IMG/VR virus record: IMGVR_UViG_3300044858_000190
Location: 1-28,422 of that record
From: a virus
Strand: one strand, 5' to 3'
DNA: 28,422 nucleotides
Both the position numbers and the translations under genes were made by a program. This document shows positions 12,826-22,700 of the stretch, piece by piece; position 1 is the stretch's first letter, and every line of letters starts with the position of its first letter. The notes below the pieces were generated by a model. The model did not search any database. It saw nothing but the letters and a program-made list of their open reading frames with translations, and was not told where the DNA came from.

Positions 12826-14843
12826 GTGGTGGGGGCGATAAAGCACAGCCGACCGAGCAACAGGTTACGACGACTACCAGCAACCTGCCCGAATACGCTC
12901 GTCCGTATTTCGAGAACCTCGTCAACCGGGCGCAGGCAGAGTCTTATCGCGAGTATACCCCCTACCAAGACCAGCGCATTGCTGGTTTTACCCCCGGACA
13001 AACTCAAGTCCAGCAGCAGACGATGGGGATGCAAGCCCCCGGGCAGTACGGCACGGCTTCTGGGCTAGCCACCGCTTCGGGTCTTGGGTCTATAGCTGCG
13101 GGTCAATACGCACCCGCGCAGGTGAACAACCAGCAGATCGGCCAACCCAACCTGCTGAGCTACCAGATGCGCAACCCGCAGAACGTCTATGGTATGGCGC
13201 AGGCTGCGCCCCAGATCGACGCTGCCCAGACCGGCTATAACCCCAACCTGCAGAACCTGCAGATGGGCCCGGCGGATCAAGTCTCTGCGCAGAACTACAA
13301 CTCGCCTCAGATGGGCGTTGCCCGGACGGACTACGCTCCGGGGCTCCAGCAGTACCTTATGAGTCAGGCGGGTCGGGTCTCAGGCTCGCAACTCTCCGCT
13401 GCGGACACACCGCAGATCACAGCTGCCCAGACCGGCTTCAACCCCAACCTGCAGCAGTACCAGATGGGTGCCCCTGACGAGTTCGGTCAGGCTCAGGCGT
13501 CCCAGTACATGTCCCCGTATATCCAGAGCGTGCTGGATGTGCAGAAGCGCGAAGCCGTCACTGACGCGCGCAAGGCGCAGATTAACCAAGACCTCGGCGC
13601 TGCCCGTCAGGGTACCTACGGGGGCTCTCGTCAGCTTCTGGCGGGCATGGAGCGCGAGCGAGCGCTGGGCCAACAACTCGGGGATATCCAAGCTCGCGGG
13701 CTCCAGTCTGCGTACGAAAATGCGCAGTCTCAGTTTGAGCGCGACCGCGCGGCGGGAATGAGCGCCGAAGGGCAAAACCTTCAAGCACGCCTCAGCGTGC
13801 AACAACTGGGGGCCCAGACTGGCGTCCAGACGGCGCTGGCTAATCTCTCTTCGGAGCAGCAGGCGCGGGTGCAGAACCAAGCGGCCCTGCTCCAGAACCA
13901 AGGGATGAACGCCGAGCAGGCGCTGCGCGCGGCGCTGGCCAACCAGCAAGCCGAGCTTACTGTGGGGCAGCAGAACCAGCAGGCTGGCCTCCAAACGCAA
14001 CAACTGGGGACTCAGACGGGCCTGCAGACGGCGCTGGCTAACCTGTCCTCGGAGCAGCAGGCTCAGGTCCAGAACCTCGCCGCCCAACTGCAAACGCAGG
14101 GGCTTAACGCTGAGCAGGCCATGCGCGCGGCGCTGGCTAACCAGCAAGCAAACCTGACGACGGGACAACAGAACCTGCAGGCGGGGCTGCAAACCCAGCA
14201 GCTCGGCGCTCAAACGGGTGTCCAGACGGCGCTGGCTAACCTGTCCTCGGAGCAGCAAGCGAACGTACAGAACCAAGCGGCCATCCTGCAAACGCAGGGG
14301 CTTAACGCTGAACAGGCCATGCGCGCGGCGCTGGCCAACCAGCAAGCTCGACTGACGACGGGGCAACAGAACCTGCAGGCTAACCTGCAGACGCAGCAGC
14401 TTGGCGCTCAAACCGGCCTGCAAGCTCTTTTGGCTAACCAGCAGACTAACCTCGAAGCCCAAAAGCTGGCCGAACAGTCGCGCCAGTTTGGGGGTAACCT
14501 CGGCCTGCAGGGTCTGGCGCAAGCCAACCAGAGTGCGCAGACGCTCAGCAACATCGGCTCGGCTCAGCAGCAAGCGGACCTGTCTCGTCTCGCCGCGCAA
14601 GGGAACGTGGCCGCGCAGCAGCAGCTTCTGCAGCAGCAGCAAATGGACATGGCGTACGCCGACTTCCTGCGCCAGCGCGACTACCCGATGGAACAGCTGG
14701 GTTATTACAGTAACCTGCTACGTGGTCTCCCGGTTGGTCTCGGTTCTACCGCGACGACGTATGGACAACCCCCGTCCGTTGCTGCACAGATCGGTGGTGT
14801 TGGGCTCGGCGCTACGGCGCTTTCTCAGATGGCACGAGGCTAA
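12822..14843 (+). CDS. Gln-rich internal virion (ejection) protein with 66-residue repeats
   Basis: The 673-aa protein starts at an ATGA overlap with an AAGGA site upstream. Residues 1-60 (TSNLPEYARPYFENLVNRAQ, YTPYQDQRIAGFTPGQTQ) form a start common in podovirus internal proteins. Residues about 60-225 contain two copies of a loose repeat (DAAQTGYNPNLQNLQMG and TAAQTGFNPNLQQYQMG). Residues about 226-310 carry the conserved block SQYMSPYIQSVLDVQKREAV, then LGAARQGTYGGSRQLLAG. Residues 327-524 are three 66-residue repeats rich in Gln, Ala and Leu, predicted coiled coil. The C-terminus has a helix with MDMAYADFLRQRDYPMEQL and a small Gly-rich end. It probably lies in the internal core and is ejected with DNA, comparable in position to T7 gp15; no alignment supports that equivalence. 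Confidence 0.7.
   Translation: MSGGGDKAQPTEQQVTTTTSNLPEYARPYFENLVNRAQAESYREYTPYQDQRIAGFTPGQTQVQQQTMGMQAPGQYGTASGLATASGLGSIAAGQYAPAQVNNQQIGQPNLLSYQMRNPQNVYGMAQAAPQIDAAQTGYNPNLQNLQMGPADQVSAQNYNSPQMGVARTDYAPGLQQYLMSQAGRVSGSQLSAADTPQITAAQTGFNPNLQQYQMGAPDEFGQAQASQYMSPYIQSVLDVQKREAVTDARKAQINQDLGAARQGTYGGSRQLLAGMERERALGQQLGDIQARGLQSAYENAQSQFERDRAAGMSAEGQNLQARLSVQQLGAQTGVQTALANLSSEQQARVQNQAALLQNQGMNAEQALRAALANQQAELTVGQQNQQAGLQTQQLGTQTGLQTALANLSSEQQAQVQNLAAQLQTQGLNAEQAMRAALANQQANLTTGQQNLQAGLQTQQLGAQTGVQTALANLSSEQQANVQNQAAILQTQGLNAEQAMRAALANQQARLTTGQQNLQANLQTQQLGAQTGLQALLANQQTNLEAQKLAEQSRQFGGNLGLQGLAQANQSAQTLSNIGSAQQQADLSRLAAQGNVAAQQQLLQQQQMDMAYADFLRQRDYPMEQLGYYSNLLRGLPVGLGSTATTYGQPPSVAAQIGGVGLGATALSQMARG
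13800..14393 (+). repeat. Three tandem 198-base coding repeats (plus partial fourth)
   Basis: Units start at 13800, 13998 and 14196, each exactly 198 bases (66 codons), and a partial fourth copy begins at 14394 and fades after about 10 codons. Each unit begins QQLGAQTGVQTALANLSSEQ (or with T/L changes) and contains AEQA-RAALANQQA. Copies 2 and 3 are most alike. Sixty-six residues equals six hendecads, which fits a long continuous helix or coiled coil. The unit length has been kept exactly. Confidence 0.93.
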
Positions 14844-14846
14844 ACG

Positions 14847-16760
14847 ATGCCTACTAAACCGTTCAGTCTTCAGTCGCCCGAGCAGATCGCCAAGGACTAC
14901 GGCGGTAACAAGCAGAAGATCGCCCAAGCTGCACAGTCTGGCCTTCTGGACCCCACTGCCGCCGTCATGGCGGGGATGTTCATCGACCGCATGCGCTCTG
15001 CACAAACGCAGGAGCAGGGGCCCCCGACTACCGTGGCCCAGCAGGTCTTCGCGCCTCCGCAACCGCCTCAGGGCGCTCCGCCTCCGATGATGGGCCAGCC
15101 GGGTATGGCTCCCCCGATGGCTCCCCCGATGGGTGCCCCTATGCCTCCGCCTCCCCCTGCGGCTCCCCCGATGGGTGCTCCGCCTGTTGGTATGGCTAGC
15201 GGCGGTCTAACGGCGCTCCCGCTTCCTGACAACATGTTCGACGAGCCTGACGGTATGGGCTACGCGGGTGGCGGCATCGTGGCTTTCGCGCGGGGCGGTG
15301 AGGCTGACGACGAACTTACGCTCGGAGACCGGCTGCGCGAGCAGTTCAGAGGTCCTGAAGACCCTACGTATTACGGTCGGCCTATGACGGCGGCGGATAT
15401 GCGCAAGACGTTCGGTATCCCTGACGACCCTTCGTACGTGCCGTTCCTCGGAGCGGAAACGGGTGTCGCCAAGCTCGCGGCTGCACCACTAATAGGCGCG
15501 GTAAGAGCCACTGCCGGGATGATGCGGAGAGGGGGGGACGAGTCCTTCGCGCGCCAGCAGTACGAAAAAGCCATGGCGCAATATCGCCGCGACCGCGCGG
15601 CATACGACGCTGCGGCTGCCACAAACATGCGCGTAGCTGCAATCGGCGGGGGCAAGCAGCAGCCTAAACCGCCTAAACCTGTCATGCCGAAGAGACAGGA
15701 CTTCGAAGCTGCCGACTTCGCTGCCCCCCGTGGTGCCCCTCCTGCGGCTAAACCCGCCGCCCCCGCCGCCAAACCTACCCCTGCTGCTCCAGCTTCTACG
15801 GCCAGACCCGCTCCTTCCGGGATGCAAGACCCTGCGTATAGAGGACCTCCGGTTACGGCAGACGCCATGCGCGCTATGCTAACCAAGCCTGCTCCTCCTG
15901 CCCCTGCTCCTCGTGCCGCTATGCCCACCCCTGCTCCTCGTGTCGGTGGTCCTGCCCCTGCTCCCCGTGTCGGTGGTCCTGCCCCCGCAGGTCCGGCTCT
16001 GTCTGCTTCTCCTGCCGCCGCTCCCGGCGCAGTGGGGGCTCCGTCCCCTACAGGTGCAGCCGCTGTTCTCGCAGAACTGCAGGGCCTCGCTCCGCAGGAC
16101 CGCACGATGCGGGACACTATGGCCAAGCGCTACGCGGAGATGTCGTCGCCCGAAGCGCTCGCTGCGCAAAAGAAGCAAGACTTCTGGGGCTCGCTGGCGC
16201 AGATCGGCTTTGGTATGGCCGGGTCTAACTCGCCGTACTTCCTCCAAGCTGCAGGCCAAGCTGCGTCCGCTGCGCTCCCCGGTATGCAACAAGCTACTCA
16301 AGCGCGTAAGGCACAAGAGATGGCTGGCCTGCAGGGGCAGCTTGGCATCGAGAACCTAACCAACCAAGAAGCGTCTGCGCTGGCGGCCCGTGCCGCCGAA
16401 CTGTCCGAAATGCGCAAGAAGGGCCAGATCGACCAACAGCAGTTTGAAGCGCAGATGGAGCTGAAGCGCGAAGAGCTCGCCGTGGATCGGGAGTACAAGC
16501 GCGGTATGGTGGCCGCCGCAGGGACGCGTGCTTCTAGTAGTGGGCGTGCGCAAGCTACCGGGGAGAAACCACTCACGATGGCCCAAGCTATGGCGGCGGT
16601 TACCCGAGAGATGGCCACAAGCCGAGACAAAAACGTGCGCAATATGACCGCCGAGCAGCAGATAGCGCGCGCTAGAGCAATTATAGCCGCTTCTAGTGGC
16701 CCCGCGCCCGCTGCGGGGGCCGTACGCGTTTACGACCCTAAAACAGGTACCTTTAAGTAG
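14847..16760 (+). CDS. Pro/Ala-rich internal virion (ejection) protein, 637 aa
   Basis: ATG 14847 follows TAA by three bases, with a GAGG site overlapping the previous stop. Residues 1-60 (MPTKPFSLQSPEQIAKDYGG, DPTAAVMAGMFIDRMRSAQ) and residues about 114-152 (GMASGGLTALPLPDNMF and GYAGGGIVAFARGGE) are blocks I recognise from large internal proteins of environmental podoviruses. Between and after them lie two low-complexity regions: Met/Pro/Ala (residues about 70-112) and Ala/Pro/Lys with PAPRVGGPAP repeats (about 290-400). The C-terminal third is helical, with DFWGSLAQIGFGMAGSNSPY, an EELAVDREYKRG coil and a final AVRVYDPKTGTF. The protein likely belongs with its neighbours to the ejectosome. 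No enzyme motif was found. Confidence 0.68.
   Translation: MPTKPFSLQSPEQIAKDYGGNKQKIAQAAQSGLLDPTAAVMAGMFIDRMRSAQTQEQGPPTTVAQQVFAPPQPPQGAPPPMMGQPGMAPPMAPPMGAPMPPPPPAAPPMGAPPVGMASGGLTALPLPDNMFDEPDGMGYAGGGIVAFARGGEADDELTLGDRLREQFRGPEDPTYYGRPMTAADMRKTFGIPDDPSYVPFLGAETGVAKLAAAPLIGAVRATAGMMRRGGDESFARQQYEKAMAQYRRDRAAYDAAAATNMRVAAIGGGKQQPKPPKPVMPKRQDFEAADFAAPRGAPPAAKPAAPAAKPTPAAPASTARPAPSGMQDPAYRGPPVTADAMRAMLTKPAPPAPAPRAAMPTPAPRVGGPAPAPRVGGPAPAGPALSASPAAAPGAVGAPSPTGAAAVLAELQGLAPQDRTMRDTMAKRYAEMSSPEALAAQKKQDFWGSLAQIGFGMAGSNSPYFLQAAGQAASAALPGMQQATQARKAQEMAGLQGQLGIENLTNQEASALAARAAELSEMRKKGQIDQQQFEAQMELKREELAVDREYKRGMVAAAGTRASSSGRAQATGEKPLTMAQAMAAVTREMATSRDKNVRNMTAEQQIARARAIIAASSGPAPAAGAVRVYDPKTGTFK
15931..15984 (+). 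repeat. 27-base tandem duplication encoding PAPRVGGPAP
   Basis: 15931-15957 and 15958-15984 are two adjacent 27-base copies with a single T/C difference, encoding two copies of a nine-residue Pro/Ala/Arg/Val/Gly unit. It is part of the Pro-rich linker and probably a slippage or unequal-crossover product. Confidence 0.85.
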
Positions 16761-16768
16761 GGCTACAA

Positions 16769-19700
16769 ATGCCGATCCGCGTATCCGGGCCTGACGGGCA
16801 GATTTACGAGTTTCCAGACGGGACCCCCGATACGGTCATGGCCGGGGCATTGGCACGCCAGTACCCTTCGCCAACGAAGAAGCCCGAAGGACGCCGTAGT
16901 CCGTTCAAGGCTGGCTGGGAAGGAGCGAAGACGCAGCTCACGGTGGGTCTCCCCTACGCGCTTGAGCGAGTGACGAACACGCTGACTCCACAGGAGGAAG
17001 CCGACTATAGCCGACGCATGCAAGAGTCCGCTCGGAAGCAGGAAGAGCTGCTCCCCGGAGGCCCGGCCAGTGTGCAGGACTTGTTTGGTGGTAAGACTGG
17101 GTTCGGGACGTTCCTGACTGAGAACTTCGGGGTTAGCGCGCCGCAGATGGGCGCGACGATGCTTGGGGGTCTCGCAGGTGCTGCCGTGGGTACGGCGGTC
17201 GCTCCCGGCCCGGGTACGTTAGCCGGTGGTGTTGCCGGTGCAGCTCCCGGCGCTCTTATCGGTGGCGCGCTAGCTGGCGTGCCGATGTTTGTAGGGTCTA
17301 ACACTGAGCGCGCTACGGAGGGTGGGCAAGAAGCCCTTACGCAGGGCGAAGCCGTCCGAAGCATCGCCGTTGCTCCGCTACAAGCCCTAGCAGACTCCGC
17401 TGCAAACCTCCTCATGCCGGGTGTCGGCAGGGTTCTGGGACGCGCAGCGTCTACGGCTTCCAAGGGGATAGTGGGCGCCACTGTACGGGGTGTAGGCAAA
17501 GGCGCGCTGGCGGAAGCGATCACGGAGCCTGCGCAGCAATTAGGCGAACGGTTTGCAGCTGGTCTGCCTCTCGGTGACCGCGAAGCCTTCGGGGAGTATG
17601 GTACGGCTGCCGCGACTGCGGGTATTATGGGCGGCGTCATGGGTGGCGTCGGCGGCCCGCTAGAGTATACTTTCAGGGAGAAGCCTGCGGAAAGTACGGC
17701 GGGTGCGGGTTCTACCCCCACGCCGGGAGAGTTCACTCCTGACGAAGCACAAGTGTTCAACGCAGCGTATGCAGGTTACACACAAGGGGGCATGAGCCAG
17801 CAGGCGGCCACGAACGCTGCATCTGCCGACGTTGCGACTTTCAGGGAAACTACGGATGCTGGAGCTGACGCTGGAGGACTTGGGGGTGGCGTTCCAAGCC
17901 CTGATGGGGAACCTGTCAGAGGACAACCTGCCGGACAGACTGCAGACGCTGGACGCGGAGACGTGGGAGCAGCTGGCGGAGTTGATGGTACGCCTGCTCA
18001 GCGAGCGGAGTCTGTCGAGTCTGCACTAAAGAAACCACTCCCCGTCCACCGCCGGGAGGTGGTCGAGGCTTTCAAGTCCACCGCGCTGGACTACGAAGAA
18101 GACTACGGCCTCAAGTTTGCGCCTGCGGATATTAAGGAAGCGGCAACGATCCGTGCCAACGACCCGACTGTGGCCCCAGAAGATGCGGTTCGCACGGTAA
18201 TTGAAAGGCGTATTGAAGCCAAAGCGCTAGAGCTCCCTGAGACGATCAAGGGCCCGGACAACGTCACGGACGTGCCGGTTACACCCGAGCTCGTGCGCCC
18301 GGCTTCACAAGTCATAGCCCAGCAGTTGGTGACAGACCTCCCCCAGCTGCAGGAGACGTACAACATCACGGATATGTCTCCGGAAGAAACGTCGGCCCTC
18401 GTGGCTAAGGCCGTGGTCACGCAGCTCAAAAACACGTCGCTGACGCCGAGCGAAGCGCTAGAGCAGACGGTGGTGCGGGCACAGACCAAGAAGAAAAAAG
18501 CTGCGCCTGCTGCGGAGATTACCCCGCCTGCTCCCGCGCCTATTGCGGAGATTGCGGCCCCGGAAGTGCCACCGCTTGCAGTGCCTATGCCTACCCCGGA
18601 AGTGAGCGCTCAGGCTGCGCCTCCCCCGCTACCCGTCCCGTCCGCCGTGCAATACGCAGAAGACCCCAAGGCTTATGCCGAACGCACCTACGCTAACCCC
18701 AAGAGCCGGGCGGCTTTTATCACGGGTGTTAATGCTACCCTGAAGCCTGAGACAGCACTTGCAGGCGACGACTTGGCTGCGCTGGGGGCGTACACCTCTG
18801 CGTATGAGCAGGGTAAGTCTTTTGCGCTGGAAGCGCAGGGTGAAGGTCTGGAAATCCAAGCCAAGCGCGGGCGCGGCAGGCCGACGAAAGAAGCGCAGGC
18901 TGAAATCCTAGCGGAGCGCCAACTTGCAGAACCCGACGACACAGTAAGCGAAGAATTTACAGGGGAGCTGTCCCCGGTCCAGAAAGAACAGCAGCAAGTA
19001 ACGGCGTTGCTGAACGGGCTCAAGAACACAGGAAAGATCAGCCCGCAAGAGTTTACGCAACTGCGCGACTTGTCGGCGCAAGGTATGCGCCGTGGGCAAC
19101 TGGTGCCTGTTATCAACCGTGTCTTGAAGAAGAGCAGTGGCAACCCGCTAAGGGAAGACTACGGCGCGCAGTCTTTCCCCCTGCACCTTGATAGCCCGGG
19201 GCCGCGTGTGGAGACCGGCGACGTTACCGCTGTGAGCCCTGCAGAGCAGGTTGTTCTGGATCGCCTGACGGACGAAGACAAAACCGCGCTGGCGAAAGTG
19301 TACGGGCATAGAGTTTTTGACGACGAGTCGCAGTTCAACCTCCTGCAGGACTACCAAGCCCTTGAAGCAGGTGTCAGCCGACTAGTGGACCCCGAAGTGA
19401 AGAAGGTCTTGCGCGAGCGAGGCCCTGAAACTTTTGCCACCCCCAAGCAGTATGAGGTTACTCGGCGCGGACTGCTGGCCGGTATCGCAAGTGGTGCTGT
19501 GGCGGCGGCTACCAGTGCTGAAGCAATCACACTCCCCCGCACCAGCGTCGACTCAATGGCGGGGGTCAAGGCTGCGCTCAAGACAGGTGATCTTGGGCAG
19601 GTTGTGCGGGCGCTGCAGGCGCAGCTGACTGATCCGAATATGAAAGAAGTTGCCCGCCTGATGCTACTGGGCGGCTTCGGCGACGTGCGTGTTGACGTGG

Positions 19701-22700
19701 TGGACTACGGGGACACCGAGCTAGATGTGCTGGGGGAGACCGACAGCACTACCGGCAACGTAACCCTGTTTAAGACGACTAACGGCCCGTCGGGGGACAC
19801 GGTAGAAACCATCCTGCACGAGGCGATGCACTCGTGGCTCGTGCGGCGTATCCGCAGCATCAGTATGTATAACGCGAACAACGCGCGGCTGGCAGGGTTC
19901 GACAAAACCCAGAACATCGATCCGTTCGTAAAAGAGTTCAAAGACCTGTGGCGGTCGTTCTCCACGGCGATGAAAACCGAGTACCCCGCGCTTGTAGAGA
20001 ACGAAGTATGGGCTTCGGAAGCGTACCGCTCACCGGACGAAATGTTCGTGCGCGTCTTCACCGACCCAGACCTGCAGGCTTTTCTGAAGACGATTGATAT
20101 CAACGGCGACACGCTCAAGTCGCCTGCGACAAAGTCCTTCTGGGGTAAGATTGTCGATGCGTTCAGCAAGCTGTTCGGCATTACCCGCGCACCTGTGAAG
20201 AGCGCCTTCGAAACCATCATGAACGCGGGTTACGGCGTCCTGAAAGCCGGTGCACTGGATACGCCTACTGGTGAGTTTACCGAGAAGGTGACGAAGTTCG
20301 GTAACGAAAACGAGCGCGTGCAATACGCCAAGACGAAGCGCCAGTCGAAGATCGAAAACACCCAAGCCGGGCTAGAACTCTCGCACCGCGCGATGGACAT
20401 CGTGCGGAATACCTCGGACATGATCCCGATGGCGCGTAACCCGAAGCGGGCGATAAGTGTGATCCAGTCTCTCGGAGACGCGCTTAAACCTGCGGCACTG
20501 CGTAGGCTGCTACCCACGATGAGCTCGAACGATATCATCCGTTGGGTAGCTAACCGCCTGCCCGGCCTTAGCCGCGTGCGCGACGCCGTAGACGACATGG
20601 GGCGGTTCCGTACCCAGCTCATAACAGACTTGGCCGAAAAGGTGCCGGAGTGGGCGGCCTACAACAAGAAGGTCAAGGGCACCAAGGAAGAGTACGCGCT
20701 GGCGGACACCATGCACTTTGCGACCCTGCACGGTGTGGACCCGTCCGTAGGCACTCTTCGGGGCGCACTGACTAACGACGAAACGCTGACCAACCTCGGC
20801 AACGCTATCGACCCTAAGGCTAACTCCCAGCGCAAAACCCGCACTGCCGAGATCGCTGAAGCCTTCAAATACTATAACTCGCTGTCGCCGGAGGGGCAGG
20901 CGATCTTCCGTATGGCCAAGAAAGCCTACCAAGATACGTTCGAGCTGCACATGAAGCTGCTCCTTGAGAAAATCGAGTCCTCGGGTCTGGACGCCGACAA
21001 GAAAAAGCGGACTGTCTCGTATATCACGCAGCAGTTCCAAGACGCGAAGAAGCTCGGTCTGTACTTCCCCCTGATGCGCTACGGCCAGCACTGGGCGCGC
21101 TTTGGTACGCGCGAAAAAACCGAGTTTTACATGTTCGAGAGCGCGCTGGAGCGAAACGAGTTCGTCAAGGACCGCGTGCAAACCCTGAATGCTGCGGGAG
21201 ACACCCGCAGTGCGGAAAAGATGATCGAAGAAGGTTATCTGGATCGCGGCGACACGCTGGACAAAGTCAGGGCCGAGTTCACCGGGGGTGAGCAGGCCAG
21301 CGATGTGCTCAAGACCATCTACAGCGCACTGGATGCAGGCGTCGCGGACAGTACGGACCTCAAAGACCTCGTGTACCAGATGTATCTGCGTACGCTGCCC
21401 GATGCGGATATCCGTAAGAAGTTCATGCACCGGAAAGGCACCAAGGGCTACGGCTCGGACGTCCTCCGCAACTTCATCTCGTCGCAGTACTCCGAGGCTA
21501 ACCGCCTTGCGCGGCTTAAGTACGGTGAACAAATCCGCCTACGTGTCGGGGAGGCGTACGCTAGCCTCCAAGGCAACCCTGACAAGATCAACCTTGCTCC
21601 GTTCGTTGACGAAATCTCCCGCCGGGCGTTCACGGAGGTTATGCCTGTTCAACCCCAAGAAGGCGGGATCGACTGGGACAAAGCCGCGACAATCGGCAAC
21701 AAGATCGTCTTCTTCTGGTTCCTGACGTCACCGAAGTCCGCGATTATTCAGTTCACTCAGCTGCCTATGGTGGGCCTGCCTGTCCTTACGGCTAAGTACG
21801 GAGCGGGGAAAACGCTGGCTACCGCTGCGCGGTACATGAACCTTCTGAACAAGCTCGGCATCCCGACGCAGGCGCGCAACGGCGTTACCCTTAAGTTCGA
21901 AGGGCTCAACGTCTCCGACTCCGCGTACATCCGGAACATGAAAAATACCGCGCGCAAGGACGCGCTGCTGTTCGCTGATAAGTTCGCCCGAGAGCGTGAG
22001 CTGTACCTGTCTACCTACGCTGCAGATATGTCGGAGCGCAGCTCAGCCCCTTCGGAGGCTTACGAGAGCCTGCCAAGTCGGGTGACACGCAACACGCTGG
22101 ACACCATCTCTGGCCTGTTCCACCACATGGAACGCATAAACCGGCAGATCATGTACATGTCGGCATTCGAGCTGGCTTACGATGCACGGATGAAAGAAAC
22201 GGGCGCGACGTCCCAGTCCGCAGCAGAGCTCGCTGCACAGGACGCGTTCGACCTCACTGAAGAGGCTATGTTCGACTACTCCGCGTTCAACAAGCCTTCG
22301 GTGTTCAAGTCTCCGGGCGGGAAAATCGCTTTCCAGTTCATGACCTACCCGATCCAGATGACTTCGTACGTCGTGCGTAATGCGTACAATATGTTCAAGG
22401 CTACGGAGCCGGGCGAGCGCAAGGCGGCGGCCATCAAGTTTTTCGGTACGATGGGTATGTCCGCGATGTTCTCCGGCGCGACGGGTATCCTCGGCTATCA
22501 CTTCATGATGGGCCTGCTAGAGGGCCTGCGCGACATGCTGCGCCCCGACAAGGACGACGAGGACGCTGACGAGTACTACGACGACGCAGAGGACAACCCG
22601 CTGGGTAAGCGCAGCCTCGACCTGTGGTTCCGCTCGTGGTTCCTCCCGCACTACTTCGGGGCTGGCAGTGGGATTGCAGAGGCGCTTAACCTCACCCCCG

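Noticed and set aside
13380-14642. Antisense open frame opposite the Gln-rich ejection protein (420 codons)
   Set aside because: Product is an Arg/Leu repeat created by CAG/CTG-rich sense codons; the sense gene has conserved blocks and linked start/stop signals.
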